NCBI RefSeq assembly: GCF_027596085.1
Contig: NC_072456.1
Coordinates: 15,576,744 to 15,640,743, forward strand
From: Anoplopoma fimbria
Lineage: Eukaryota; Chordata; Actinopteri; Perciformes; Anoplopomatidae
Reading direction: 5' to 3'
DNA: 64,000 nucleotides
Of this stretch, positions 25,861 through 49,959 are shown in pieces. The notes below the pieces were generated by a model. It was not told where the DNA came from. It did no database searches and was given only the letters and a program-made list of their open reading frames with translations. Position numbers and translations under genes: made by a program. The first letter of the stretch is position 1; each line of letters begins with the position of its first letter.

Positions 25861-28800
25861 GACAATGATGCATCTATATGTGGGTAAGCGACTGTGTTTT
25901 TTTTATACATGTGTTCGTATTTGCATTCCTCAGTAATTGAGCATTAGGGGAGTTTTGGGTGTGGTTAATCATGCTCACATGTGGCCAGCAGTGCAGCAAA
26001 CACAAGGTCCTGTACATCCCAAATATCCGGTTTGTCATATCCCTACGCATTTCTACAGATGAAGCACAGGGAACTTTTCCTCACGGATAAAATTGACACT
26101 ATTGAAGCCTTTTGCTGCCAGATCATTTCTCTAAAAAAATCCCTTGAGCCCTTTTTTCTCCCTCTCCACTTTCTGGACTTTTTTTTTTACCCCCATTTTT
26201 GGCTCCCTCTCCTTACTTTCTTCCATCTCTTTATTTAGTTTTCGAACAAAAGCCAGGACCGGGAGGCACATGATTAGGCTGCCACTAATTGGTATCAGAT
26301 TCACAGGTTTTGGATCAGCACCGCGCTGGCTTAAGCCAAAGTATTGCTCACATCTGCATAGAGAGAGAGAGAGGGGTCGCTGAGAGCCCGAGTGTGTTGA
26401 GCTGTTTGGCCCAACATTCAGTTTTTCCTCACAGTCGTAGACCTGCCATCACGCACAGCGCTCCGGGGCCAGACATGCACACATGTACGACAGCTTTCAT
26501 GTGGAAGCCAGACTCTGATCAGAGGACCTCTATAATGACACCTTTCATGGGTTGTTAGCACCTTGACAGTGAAGAAGCAGGACAGCTGAGACGTCTGCAG
26601 AGTGATGGAAATTACCGACCAGCGTGGAGAGAAGGCTGAGGTTAAGAAAGGCAGGGCAGACATGGGGATTAGAAAATGGACACTGCATGCCATATTTCCT
26701 TCCTTCACGGCCCCCGGACACAGAGACCCACATGCACAGACTCACGCAAAAAAAATATCTAAACATATAATGCAGAAACACACTTGTACTTGTCACTGCT
26801 AATACACTCTGTCAGTGAGCGGCGTGTTTTCTGTGGGTTTTCGTTAAATGAAGGGGGAATTTTATGATTGGCTACGCCACAGAATTTGTTTTGGCAAAGC
26901 ACCCATGTTTGTTTGGACTTTATTTAGCAGTGACACTAGTTGGCAGCGCAAAGGGGGGTGTGTGGACTGCAATTCTGGCCAGAGAGGATGGAAGACAAGG
27001 AAAAGATAATGTACAAAAAAAGAAAAAAACAAAACAAAAACAGAAGAGGAAAAATGGTTGGACACCTGCATGCTCACATAACATGTCTTCCTTCCCCAAG
27101 GGCCAACCCTGACCCAGAAAACAAGTACCTCGTAGGTTGTCAGTGGCTAAAGGATAGTTTGTGACCATTAAGCTTGTGGAGTGATAGCATACCCACACCA
27201 GTACACAGATTTTACAGGCACTTGGGACACACTTGGGAGGCTGCCATTGGATTTTGAGACAGCAGCCACAAGGGGCCCTTGCCAATAGTCCGACAGCTCT
27301 CCAACGTCAAACACTTGGCAGCTTCGGCCTCACCCCTTATTTGGTTAACCCCTTATTTAACCTGACAGGTTCGGCAAGAACACGCTTGTTTACCACAAGG
27401 GCCCGGGGGGGATTGCAGGGCGAGGAAAACTGTGTACTGAGCGAGAGCATAGCAGAAGATCCAGTGCCTTTGCTCAAGATTCTCTAATGACCACAAGACA
27501 TTTGCTAAAAAGTAAAAAAATGTAAAAAAAAAAAATTCAAGGTGAAAAGAGAGGTTAAGTTGCTGCGGTATTTCATACTCGTTTATAACTGTCATAAATA
27601 ACGTAATATTTGTCCATGAGAGTAGTCTGCATTACTTATTCATTCTGCATATCTTTTGAGTTTGTTGGATGAGTAGAACTGACAACCTTCCATTTATGAA
27701 CCCACTAGCTCCAACTCATCTCCGTCTTCTCTCGTTCCACCCCCTGTTGGTGCTCCCCTGGTGGCTTCCCACTACTCTGAAGACCTCTTCACCGCTGTTT
27801 CCCACTGGTGAGTTCTGTGTCACCCTCCTGCTGCTTTTCTACTCATCTCCTGACACGTTTTTCAGCTATCCTCCTGGTGCTCCCCCACCACCTACTTATC
27901 GCTCCTCCGTCACTGTCACACAGGCAACCACCTTGGGGACCAGAAGTTGGAGAATGTTAAGTTCCATGTATGGGAGAAGACTTGGAAGTGACTTTAAAGT
28001 GAACTGGAGCTATTAAAGGGCTGAGGTGGACTGATGTATGCTTCTTAAGGGAGGAAAATCTAGTGAGCAGTTAAGCTTCTCTACTACTAGTAGAGAGGAT
28101 AGTGCACACATCCAAAAACTTGCTGTTGCGCTATTATTTATTGGGATCCATCAGAACATTGTATAAATCTTTTGCCGGAATAATGGTCAGCCTTCAAAAA
28201 TATTATTTTCCCCTTGCACAAAAGTTGAAGATAAAACAATAACGATTCAACTGTTGGTCTCCATGTTTAACTGGGTCGTTCAGTGATGCAACATCAACTA
28301 ATCAAGAGAAGTAGATGGCAGATGTCTGCTTCAATTTCTCCACTACCTAATAGAGATTACATAGAGAAAATCTCTTGCTAAAGAAAAGGACACCTTTTTT
28401 TTTCACATTTCATTTCCAGCCTCATATTTGGCAGGCAAACAGCCTAAAATAGCAACAGCTAGTACAGATATGAGGCATATGGTTATACTTCCAACAGTGA
28501 CTTGCCCTAGACCGGTATTGGCCAGCTATTCGCGGACAGCCTTTCATTCCAACCCTCAATCAGATAACTGAACAATACAAATCAGGAACTTTGATTGGAA
28601 GAGACAATTTCCCTGCTTAAACGTTGTGTGACATTACAAGGCAGGCAAGTAGGGAAAAAAATGTCTTTCAAAACGAATGGACATTCATCTCGCTTGCACT
28701 TTGATTAAACCATAGTGAGGTCATAAAGATTGTTATGTCGCTTTTTGTGGAAATACAATCCTGGGACCAGTTCACTAAGTTGGAGTCACCTTATCCTCGC

Positions 28801-29420
28801 TCTGTGCCCCATGGCAGCCTTCTCACACTCTGAACCTTTTCCAAGCACAACAACCAGAGGCTTTACACAGCATGAGTTAAAACTGATATAATGTGATCTT
28901 TTTTCTTTTTTTTCTTGTCACTCCTTCACTTACAATGTAAGTTTCTCCCTCTCCCCTGCTGGCACTGGCACATCTAATCAAATTGGATGGAGGGGAATGG
29001 AATTGCTGTTATGGGGCCATGTGTCCCTAAATTCCTTGAAGATAGAGACCGGAGACGGGAGTTTATAGCCAGTCCTTCACCCCATTTACTTATCTTAATC
29101 CCGGTAAGAAACTGAAGAGAGGAAGAAAGGGATGTGTGTCGCCCAAAGACGTTACAATAACAAAAAGAAAACTGACCGGCTTGAAACACCAAAACCCCTC
29201 CATAATCGAGGCATCGGAGGGAGGCCTTTGGAACAAGTGACAAGAGTGGTGTGTGTTTGCATCTGTGTGCATGGACAGCCCACCACTTCCACTCATGGGT
29301 AACAGATGGTGCCTTATCACTGGCCAGAATCGGCCGCGCAGCACACATTCCTAGACATGCCGGTAATGCCTTTGGTGATGTTTGACTATTGCTAACTTCA
29401 CATAGAATTACACACCAAAT
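25861..29420. other. Non-coding region of mixed composition
   Basis: Includes a T/C-rich stretch at about 26,135-26,240, a short GA run at 26,360-26,375 and an A-rich stretch at 27,015-27,055. Open frames here (26144, 26289, 26418 minus, 26920 minus, 27669, 28974 minus) have low-complexity or motif-free translations and no matching splice structure. The GC-richer unique parts at about 26,250-26,500 and 27,200-27,480 could be regulatory. Confidence 0.45.
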
Positions 29421-29765
29421 TATTGTCATAGCGCGCTCTCATTACTACACTATCAGTGTCGAACTGAGCCCACTGGGGGGCAGTTATTGAGATAATTGTT
29501 ACCCATTGATTGAACAAGCTATTAGACCTTTCTGTGTGCTTTCTTTTTTAATTACATGTCCGTGTCAGCATACGTAACCACCAGCATGACCCATTTGTGC
29601 CTGCGAACAAGTGCCCATCGTCCAAACATGCTTTCTCACCTGGCCGTACTAATAGCTGGCCTTTTAGTAGCCTCCCTCCTCCTTCACCCTTTTAATAATG
29701 CCCTTTTATTCTTGAACACATTATTAAACACTGTCACTCAGGCTAAATACCAGGAATAGTTGGAT
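29421..29765. promoter_or_regulatory. Candidate conserved non-coding element
   Basis: Unique block with repeated TTATTGA, CCATTGATTG, TTTAATTACATG and TTAATAATG cores, resembling SOX- and homeodomain-binding clusters. The overlapping 67-codon frame at 29556 has no recognisable product. Low confidence. Confidence 0.2.
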
Positions 29766-32690
<2,925 letters not shown>

Positions 32691-32806
32691 CATACATGTG
32701 CATGTTGGCATAAATACACAAATACAATGGCACAATAGACACATGTCTATGACACAATAAATCAGGTAATATATTTAAAACCATCCAGAACACTCGCCTG
32801 CACTTG

Positions 32807-32809
<3 letters not shown>

Positions 32810-32902
<93 letters not shown>
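32810..32902. repeat. (CA)n microsatellite, about 93 bp
   Basis: A second perfect AC array separated from the first by a unique spacer of about 120 bp. Further short ACAC runs follow at about 33,040-33,075. Confidence 0.98.
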
Positions 32903-32903
<1 letters not shown>

Positions 32904-35900
32904 CCTCTTACAGTACACCGTATCATGCATATCTCTCACACCCCCTGCCAGTTGTCAGTCACTGCCTTTGAGCACAAGGCCTGAGGGACTAGATTAAATC
33001 CTCCTGGAGACAGGATGACGGGTACAGAGGCCGGCGCTGAACACACACACACTGAACACAAACTCACAGACACACTCAACCAATGACGACATGTCCTAGG
33101 CTAACTATCTCTACATGATGAAACTCTGTGGTCTTTGCTGAGATCTTTTGACAGAACCTTTCTCCTTCAATGAATAACTTGTCATTCCTCATAACATATG
33201 AGAATGTGTTTCTGTCAACAGAAATATTTGAACAGCTCCAAAGCCTGGTTAATTACAAGCAACATGAACCAAACAAACTAGAATCTTATAACTTTTACTT
33301 TTAGACTGTTGCTGAAAGCCAGGCAGGAAATTGAAAGCCCACAAGTAAATATTTTCTAGTGATTGCCTGCAAATAATGAGAGAAAAAGTAATGTGTGCTC
33401 GTAAACATTTCATTCCCTTGGCCTCCAGGGTAAATATAACCAAATGGCTGATTTAGTCTTTATCTGTGTTATGTAACGAATCACAAATTAGTGTCTCAGT
33501 GTTGTGTGTTGCTATGCTTTACAGACCTGTTTAATTCCCTAGTTAGAGATGTATCAACTATATCCAAAGCAATTTCTGTATTTTTTTCCAAACCTCTTAA
33601 ATTGCATGATACCCATATGGGCCAATGTTGCAGCAGTATTGTTAGGTATTTTGAGTAGCTGAATACTTGAAATTGCCCAGTTGCTTCGTTGTGATTGGTG
33701 CAGTGTTCCTCCAGTGTCTACTGACAAAGTTTTAGCTGCAGATGAGTTATAGGCATATTCCAGAGGATAGTTTGTCTTTACTCACCGCATCACAAAGCCG
33801 TAGCAGCTTATTAACCTCAAGTCAAAGCTGGAGTTTCCAGGCTTGACAATGAAAGTTTTCCAGAAGCAAAAGATGGCGTTGAAATGAAATGGCTACTTCT
33901 TTTGGCACTGCGCTTCCCAATTTTTGATGCGCTCTTTTTTTGTACTTGAACGGCGACATCAACTGTCTTCCTGGCTCTGCTGTGAGTGGCTGTAGCAGCT
34001 GTAATAATACTGCGGTGACTGAATTCTGAAAGGTTTATGACCGAGTTCCTGCAGCAAAATGGGGCTGGTTACTGTAGGCTATGTGAGTCAAACCTGACTA
34101 GATGATTGCAATGTGTGTTTAGAAATTAACTATTTGCTCACGTAATGGCAATAATTACTATGTGTGCATATGATATTGGTTGCCATCCATTGTTTCACTC
34201 AAAACAGCTGAAAGGAAGTATTCATCACCACATAGTTGATGCATTATGGGTAAGATGATATGCATTTCAATCTGCTCAAAACAGGATGGCACGGCATGGT
34301 CGCTGTGGGAGCAAGAAAGCATTTTATTGACAGATGACATAATATTATGGCTTACCCCGTCTCTTCTCTAAAATGAAAATTATGCTGTGGATTGATGGGG
34401 GCAACATCTTAAAATCCTTCATTTTCTCACCCAACAAGCATTACCTAAAGTGATCCCAGATGAGACTACTTGCTGTCAAATATACTTATGTGCCAATACA
34501 TTTATGGCACTTTATGGTAGTATATGTCTCCCAGGGACAGTAGTTATAACATTCAGACTTGCACGACTTTGTTCGTGTGGAGGGTATAATAGTCATCTAG
34601 TTTCTGTGGAAACCTCTAGCACTCCTGTGTACTTGGATTTGAAATCCGTATGTGTGGTGCGGCATCTCCAGTATTATTATGTTTTCGATGAACAGGCCAT
34701 GCGGGTGCAGTCCAGTTTCAAGGGCAGAGCCCATCTATCTGCCATCTGTCAGCGACTTGTCATCCGGCTTTAGTAATTACACAAGCGTAAATATGGCCAG
34801 GAGACAGTAGTTTGACAGCTGAATGAGATCTATGAGATCAATGCGTATGTATTTCTGTGTGTCTCTAGTGAGTTACAAAAAAACCAAAAAACATTTTCAG
34901 GTCTTTAAGCTTTCCTCTCAGAATGTGACCACAGCTTTTATAGGCCACCTTGGAAGTGGTTCAGGCCTCCGACCTTTGATTTTTGATTGGGTGGTGACCT
35001 CCAGTGCATGCTGGGATTCGGGAGTAAAATGGATTAGATGGATATTGTGTGAGTGCATAAATATGCGTATAAGTGTGTGTGGTTAAGCGGAAATGACACA
35101 AAGATAGAAAGAGGGAGTATGTGCTGTGAATTGGCACTGTAGTATTTCTGTTTTTTCCTTTAGTTTCCTCTCACAAATTTTCTTTGGGATATAATCCCAC
35201 AACTTTCTTAGCGAAGATCTCGTGTCTTTGAAGCCTGAAATTAGGCTGCTTTCCAATCTATCGACTAGAAGCTAACTTCTTCCAAAAAAATATGACTTAT
35301 TTCCAGAAGCATTTTACTGTCTTTGCAATGCAGCCAAATAGTGAAGCAGCCAATGAATAAAGAAGACAGAGTGTTTTTTATGCATGAACAAATTTGACCA
35401 GATAACCTATGGAGGGAAAATTGTGGAAGCAATAAAAAAAGGCCTATAAACCAGTTGGGGGAGATCAAGGAAACAGACATTTGACTCTGAAGCTCAGCAG
35501 GGAGGGTAAAACACCTTAAATCTTCCATCCTGCACTCTCCATTTTAGACTGCAGATAGATTCTTTATCTTTATGCGTCTGCAGTAGTAAAAGATTAAAGT
35601 TGTCTGCTTGCAGTGCAGGACAACTCTAGGTGGTCTGGCTTCACAGACCTCACAGACATTAAAGAACCCACACACTCTTCTTCCTTCGAGAAAAAAAAAT
35701 CCCTCACAGTAGGAGCTTTGTTCGTAATATTGATTGTTCCACAGCAGTGTGGGTCTTTAATAGTACAAAATGAAATTACATTCTGTGAAGGTTTATCTTT
35801 CAAATAAACTGCGAAATGTCTACAATCAAATCTCTAGTCTAGTGATACTAGTGATTTTCACCTTACTTAAAGTTTCACCTTCGGATTATTGAACTAGACT

Positions 35901-38300
35901 ATGATTTATCTGGTCAAGCATATTACCGTGACTCATGTGTATCTTTGTGTATCAGTTTTCCAAGGTGAGGTATCCGCTACCAGCAACTATCTTGATGAAT
36001 CCATTTTGGACATAGGGTAGATTCTTCATCTTTAGTTTGTGGTGAAACCAAAAAATAGAGGCAGTAAGCAATGAAGTTGTATGAATTCACTGACATGGCA
36101 CAGATGTTAGAGCATTGACTGACTGAGCTGACAACTAGGTTCCAACTAGGTTACTATATTTAACCTAGAGCATCAGCTACCGCAAGCTAACTTGCTATGT
36201 TACAGTAGTAACCTTTGAACTGTGCACAGCAAGAGTGCTAAGCTTTGTAATATTAACACTTATTTTGTATGCTGATGACACTGATCACATTTTGTTTGTG
36301 CTCAGTTTGTCCCACCTAGGATGAACCTCTGCCTACTTACATATTTCCGAATGATATGCAGTTGCACCTTCTTAAAATGAGCTCTGCATTCTGTCTGAAT
36401 ACACACTTAAACATCACTTCCACATCCACTCCCACTCTCACTTCTGCAAAGCTCTCAAACTTCTCCAATAAACAAGTGCTGACTCATTAGTTGCTCAACT
36501 CAGATTTGCTCCTGCTGATCCTAACTTTCTCCTTCCACCTCTCCTTGAGTTCACGTCTCTCTCTCCCCTCTCCCACTGCGTTCCCAACCTCTCTTGCCCT
36601 TGCCCTTCTCCTTACCACTCACTCTTGAATTCTCAAAATGTATGTTTGGCTGCCTCGCATCCCTCCTCTCACCATCAGCACTCTGTATCCTCTCCTCCCT
36701 CTGCATTTGTTTACCTGAGAGTGCTGATTGCTGACCCAGCAGCCCGGCTGTCTCCACACCACCTGTGTTTGAGCAGTGAGAGGCCAAGGACGGCAGACAG
36801 GGGAAACTCTGACGTCTTAACCTTAATCTGATGGAGGTTTTCCTTAGACAGCTTTTTGCTGCTATTGTGTATTTGTTGCATTGCTTATCTGGCCAATTGT
36901 TCGAGCCATTGTGCTGTTATGGAGGGCCGATAGGTCAAACTCATAAACCCTCTCTGAATTGCAAATAGAAACCTGTCATCAGCAGAGTGTAATGAATTTA
37001 AAATGGCTTATTTGGAACTTTTCCCTTTGGGGTATCCATACCTTTTAAGGAGTTTGAAGTACATAGATGTGTTTACTTTATTTATACTTTTTATTTAGTA
37101 CACAATAGTAAACCACTAACTGAAAATGGATAAAATGTAATCCCTGTGCATGAGCTTGACATTTGTGATTTTGAGTGAAATGTCGTGACAACAATTGTAT
37201 ACATTACCATGACACATGGCACTGGCATTAATGTTCCCCTCAGGATCAGTTGTAATCACTTTTGGAGTCCCTTAACTTTCCTTCACAATCATCAAGTAAA
37301 AAATTGAATATTTTTAATACTTTGACTCATGTCAAATTCCATCACAAATAATGACATCTCCATCAGCCTCAGCTGTATTATTAAGTGCTCATAAAAAAAA
37401 CGGTAAAATAAGATGGTCAACATGGCCAATTGTAACCTTAATTTCCTGCCAAACCAAGGGCCGTCAGCATGGCAGTAGACTCTTAAACCAGATAAAACGG
37501 TTTGAACATTACTGACTACGATCACATACCTCAGGAAAACTTTGTATATGGATGTTTGCAACCAGCTACTTAATAATGGCTGCTGTTCTCATTTCTGTTC
37601 AGTCTCCATTGGTCACTGCACACACACACAAACAAACACGCACACACACAAACAGACTCAAGAAAACAAAAGGGCCTACAGTGATTTCCTCTGAACAAAA
37701 CAAGCCAGCTAAGAAGTCGACAGCATAAGGAAAGGGTACAGCTAAGGGCCAAAAAGAGTGCCATAACGGCAAACAAAAGAGGAACAATAACAACAACCGC
37801 AGCCCCTGAGAGCCTTCTTTAGCATACCTGAATTATTCATGAGCACAATACAGTACAAATAAATATTTATATTGGCTATAATAAAATATTTTAACAATGA
37901 AATGATGTGCTTGTGGTTGAAAGAAAACAACTCCTGTGCCAATCAAATATTAACAGAACTTTGAGCAGTACAGCTTTCGGTGGAGAGGGCCTTGAGTATA
38001 ACAATATGCAGATTTTGACTTTTTTTTAATGTAATAGCGTTTTAATTCTAAGAACAGATGCACAGGTGGCTTTTGTAATGCATCATTTTTGCATGTTTTG
38101 TATTAACAGATGCCAAAAAACTTGTGCAGTGAATTTATTTCTTAGAAGTACTTTCTAAAAAGAAAATATATAAAATGCTTTTTATCCAATAAAAATGTTA
38201 ATGTATTCAGCATTGCAGATTTTGTTACATTAATTCCCATCTCTGACCGCAGCAATCTCTGTTCTGCGTTTGTTCAAATCAACGTTGCAAATCAAAGCTG
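32903..38300. other. Non-coding region, nothing recognised
   Basis: About 5.4 kb of unique sequence. Open frames at 34450, 34823, 35265 (minus), 36551 (minus) and 37292 (minus) have no domain, signal or splice logic that I can support. A CT-rich strip at about 36,530-36,620 and a CACA strip at about 37,620-37,655 explain several of them. Confidence 0.5.
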
Positions 38301-38319
38301 CCAGCTATGTGCAGGAGGA

Positions 38320-38560
38320 AATTAATCTCTCTAATTGAATGAACACGTTGACTTGACTATACTCATTAAGCCCCCACCCCACCCCACCAGCACTATATCT
38401 CTGTTTAGGCTTTCCTTGAATTTTATAGACTTCAACAACCCGCTGCTGTGTGTGCAGAAAATGCTTTGGCCGGCCAGCTTGGGGTAATGAATTCTGTTAA
38501 ATCATCCCCTCTCTCTTATTAAGACCACATTAAAAGAGGCCAAAATCTGGAGCAAAGTAC
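38320..38560. promoter_or_regulatory. Candidate conserved non-coding element
   Basis: Unique block with ATTAAT, TAATTGAATG, GGTAATGAATT and CTTATTAAG cores and no coding frame, bounded on the right by a purine-rich strip (about 38,690-38,835). Enhancer-like texture only. Confidence 0.2.
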
Positions 38561-45920
<7,360 letters not shown>

Positions 45921-45929
45921 CATTAAGCC

Positions 45930-46200
45930 GCAAACCAAAGCCAGATTGTGTCAGCTGGCTTGATCTGAATTTAATCTTGAGGAAAAAACACTCTCCCTCC
46001 TGCTCATTCCATCGGCCAGCCGAGATCCAGGGACTTGCAATGAACCCTGCGTGGAGAGCCTGGCCTTAATTAGTCCATTGTTTCTGCACGGCCCATCATG
46101 CAACTCTCTCAGCAGGGAGCTTCATGGGAGTTTGTTCAAAATGTCACCTGGGGCTAAATTTACTTACCAGCAACCCCAACCCCACCGCCTCCTGTAATCT
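45930..46200. promoter_or_regulatory. Candidate conserved non-coding element
   Basis: GC-balanced, repeat-free block including CCTTAATTAGTCCATTGTTT (a homeodomain core next to a SOX-type ATTGTT) at about 46,063-46,082. No plausible coding frame. Enhancer-like texture only. Confidence 0.25.
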
Positions 46201-46939
46201 ACACAGACATATTTATATTTCTCCTTCTTTCTCCTTACTGACAGATATGCATTCAGACAGAGAGATGTATGGTGGTATCAAGGGTTGAAATCTGCCTTTT
46301 CAGCATCTAGGAGAAGCAAAGGGAGGAGAAAGAAGAGGGAATCAATTCAAATGTTTTAGGCTGTGTTCACACACTACGGGCCTTCATGCTCAACTCTGCT
46401 GCTGCTTTCTTTTTATTTCATTTTAATTCCTATTCACTCAATGATGCAGCCCTTATGTAGATGTCAATGTCTCACAGAAATGCTGAAAAGACACATTCAC
46501 AGACCAGTAACTACTTCTATAAGTTTGGGTTATTGTATGTGGATTTAATTTGACTAAACTGAGGCAGCCTACAAATGTCATTTTAAACACTTATTCAGTC
46601 AGTTCATGATCACATGAAAAATTGGTTGCTTGGAGCTCGGTGCTTCACAGGGACGAAGCTAAGGGTGAAGAGGGGTACTTATCCGTTTTTTCCAAAATCA
46701 GGAGGTATGCCCCCAAAACGAGAGAGACACTCACACTGTCTATTGCTCTCCAGCTCCCAAGCAAGAGGCATCAACCTCTCAATTTTCTCAGGGAAAAGAA
46801 ATGCGCTGAACGTCTTGAATGCACATCGCAGGCATCGTCGGACAAAGGGAGCTCAAGAGCGGAGCACTCGAGATTCAACTGGTAAGGCAGAAAGGGTGCT
46901 TTTTTCTCAATAAACCAGTTATTACACTGGGGACTAAAG

Positions 46940-47290
46940 GATTTCTGCTGCCGTTTGATCTCAGGAAATAATATAATTTTCCTTCATTGAAAGAAAAGTG
47001 AATACGCTCAATGAACTGTAGAATGAGGCAGTCATTGATGACATTTGAGATTAGGCATGCTTAATTACACTCATAAATGCCTTAATGTTATGTCCAGCAT
47101 CGCTTTGTTGACTGTGCCATTTAGGCAAACCCTTATGCACTGATCATGATTAAAGATTACCACTTTAAACATGTCAAATGTTTGCCAGGACTGTTTCCTG
47201 GCGGCAGTATTGCATTACATTACAGAGCTGTGTTTGATAAGGCTGGAAAACGTTGATCTTCGAAAGGCTCCCAACTGATACATGCCAATA
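46940..47290. promoter_or_regulatory. Candidate conserved non-coding element
   Basis: Unique block with many ATTA, TTAATTAC, ATGATTAAAG and TCATTGATG cores and no homopolymers. It forms a cluster with the block at 47,690-48,000. Confidence 0.25.
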
Positions 47291-47689
47291 GGGGGAGCTG
47301 CAGCATTTCTAGTTGCAATACAAAGATAGAGAGAGAAAGAGAGAAATGGAGAAAATTAGATAGTGTTGACCCCTTCAGCATGTTTCTCTATCAATGTACT
47401 TAAATAGGTGCTTTATTCTAAATTATTTGATAGTAAAAAGGCAATATGTGATTGTAGTTTTAGCTCTTTTTTTCAAAATGAAAGCACTCCGCATATTGAA
47501 ATAAGTATGTCTGAATAAAGGGATAATAGTACCTTAATAGTACCTCAACCTCTGTGTTTCAAAATGCATTCATTTATTTGAAAACCACTCAGATGAATTG
47601 AAATTTTGTATCGAAGAAGCTATAGTGCAAACACTGAAGTCTATCATAAAACATCATTAAAACCTTTGCACATCATTCTACTTTAAGCA

Positions 47690-48000
47690 TTTAATATCTG
47701 TGTGCTGGCGGGATACATGGGCTAAAACTGGACTGCATAAAATTGAGTTTGATTAAACTAAATGAAATGTAGCTCATTCATTTATTACATCTTGATCACA
47801 TTAATGGCAATGGACAGTTAAATTCTTAATCTCCCATCTATTACATTATTAATGGGACGCATGGATCATCAAATCAATTAGTGATGATAACGATAACATT
47901 GCAAAATGATAGCTTTTGATCAATTACAGGAAGGACTGTACAGATTAATGTAATGAATTAATGGTCAGAGGAACTTAATGTGATGGTTTAACATATGTTA
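47690..48000. promoter_or_regulatory. Candidate conserved non-coding element rich in TAAT/ATTA cores
   Basis: About 300 bp with roughly a dozen ATTA/TAAT cores, including ATCAAATCAATTAGTGATGA (47,869-47,888) and GATTAATGTAATGAATTAAT (47,943-47,962). There is no simple repeat and no open frame of useful length. This texture is typical of deeply conserved enhancers around developmental genes; conservation itself is not shown. Confidence 0.3.
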
Positions 48001-49400
48001 AAGTTGATGTACTGGATCGAAAGACTGTCCCATAACAGAAATGTCACAAGTTAAATGCTAGAAATAGTGAACATGTGCTTATAATAAGCCATGTGATCTG
48101 TTTAGGTGTACTTGAACAAACACTGTAACCCACTGTCTACTCACAGTAAATAACTTATGTACGATTATTATCTAAATGGTAAATGGTAACAATTTGTACA
48201 ATACGTTGAGTGTGAACCAGGCGATTAACTGACTCAGTTGTACAGAAGTTGACTAAGTTTGGAGTCTCTCCTCCATATTGTAGCTGCACGTTGGTCCAAG
48301 CAAAAAGAAAGTTTCCTTGTTTTTTTGTCTATTAACTTACTTATATTAGTTATAGTTATTTGGTATTATTACAGATATTTTTGTATATATATATATGTTT
48401 TTCACTAATGTTCTTTTTCACAATTTAAATCAATATGAAGCATATGGTCTTGCCCTACATCTCAAAAGGGGAAAACAATATATATTTCTGTCTTTAAAAA
48501 AAATCAATAACATAATGAATTAAACATTTTTGTTTCAATGAAAAAGTTTGGTCAACATTTCCTAGAATTTAAGAATACACTGACTTAAAGTGTAGCTTTA
48601 CAATCCACATGTACTGAATAGTCTACATCAGTCGATGTTGTCAGGTAAATATAGTACCTGAGCCTTTGGCAAGAGTACCTTTCTCACTTCCTGGCTGTGC
48701 AGGAAAGGAGTAGGTGAGGAGTGCCATGGAGAGGAAGATAACAGAGACAACAGAGCAAACCAGCTGAGGGGCACGAGAGACAGGGATTTTTATTTTTTTA
48801 TCTGAAAATGTTGATATCGGAAGCCAAGTTATTTTAAACCTATAGACCGTATCTTGAAAAAAAACAATTTTTTGGGGTAAGGAAAGTAAAACATTTATTG
48901 TTTTTAACACACTTAAAAGTGTCCAAAAATATATTTTTCCACAAATTGTTTGTACATTTTGCAGTGTGTTGAAAATAAAAATAGAAATTAACTGTAAGAT
49001 CGATTTCTTTTTTCAGTTTGCTTTTTTGGGGGGATAATTGTTATTTGAATATAGCATACATGCCATAACAGCAGTGATTAATTTAGTAGTATTCAACAAA
49101 AATCAAGAGTTTGAATTTCTTTCTGCTTTATTCTGATGCATTACATCTTAGATTAATGTTACTCTGCTATACAGTTTGCTCCTTGGGCCGGTTATACTCT
49201 TGACAATGTTGTTTAACCAGTCTCAAGAATGTATTGAAAATTATTTTAAAAGATGAAATATGAAAATAGTAGATTAAAGATTGCCTGTAAAGTGGACACT
49301 CTGGTTCTTAGAGATCATCTGTCGGTCGAATAGTGCTGTGTCCTTGTAAAGCATGACCTTGTACAGTAGTAATATCTCATTTATGGACGATAGTGGAGCT
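48001..49400. other. Non-coding AT-rich region
   Basis: Contains a small ATATAT run at 48,384-48,397 and a possible minus-strand mini-exon (see findings, 48679-48763). No gene can be called. Confidence 0.5.
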
Positions 49401-49404
49401 AAAA

Positions 49405-49770
49405 TCCAACTCAATTTAATTATATTTTCATAGCCCAATACCACAAATCTCGAATTTGTTAAATGGGCTTTACAATGTGTACAACATACCAGTATATCTA
49501 AGTTTGGTTATGGTATGGGGATTTATATTTATAATAGAATAGAATAGAATAAATAGAAAAACACAAGGATAAATGTCTAACACAAAAATAGAGGAAGGGT
49601 TGACATACCTACAATTTTTCTGAAGCCACCGACAGTCTCACACCCTCATGTTAAAGCAAGGAAACACTCACACAAAAAAAAAAATCATATAAAGGACAAA
49701 CTAAACTGAAAATGAAAGAAACCTCATGGTGGGCCCGTTCTTAGAGGGATCCCCTGCTACGACAACTGAG
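49405..49770. mobile_element. Degenerate fish interspersed repeat
   Basis: The block opens with aactcaatttaattatatttt then catagcccaataccacaaat and gggctttacaatgtgtacaa, and closes with gaaacctcatgg plus agagggatcccc. These strings in this order match a very common acanthomorph repeat (CAATTTTATTTATATAGCCC ... GGGCTTTACAATCTGTACAG ... AAGAAACCTCAGG ... GAGGGATCCC). A short AGAAT microsatellite (about 49,535-49,552) lies inside. The copy is degraded and the class is not assigned. Confidence 0.6.
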
Positions 49771-49959
49771 GGTTCAATATGTCCCGCAACATTAAACTTC
49801 AAGACACAGAAACAAATATAATGAGATTCTGGGACTGTGTTTTTTCTTTCAGTACAAACACAAACACATGTTCCCACATACGTCTAATGTTGATTGTAGT
49901 GCTACTGATGCTTCCCCATCATCAAAAAACATTTTCCACCTCAATCTCACAGCTCTTTT

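Noticed and set aside
28974..29429. 151-codon minus-strand frame
   Set aside because: No recognisable domain, no uniform codon bias and no acceptor/donor logic; it overlaps sequence that looks regulatory rather than coding.
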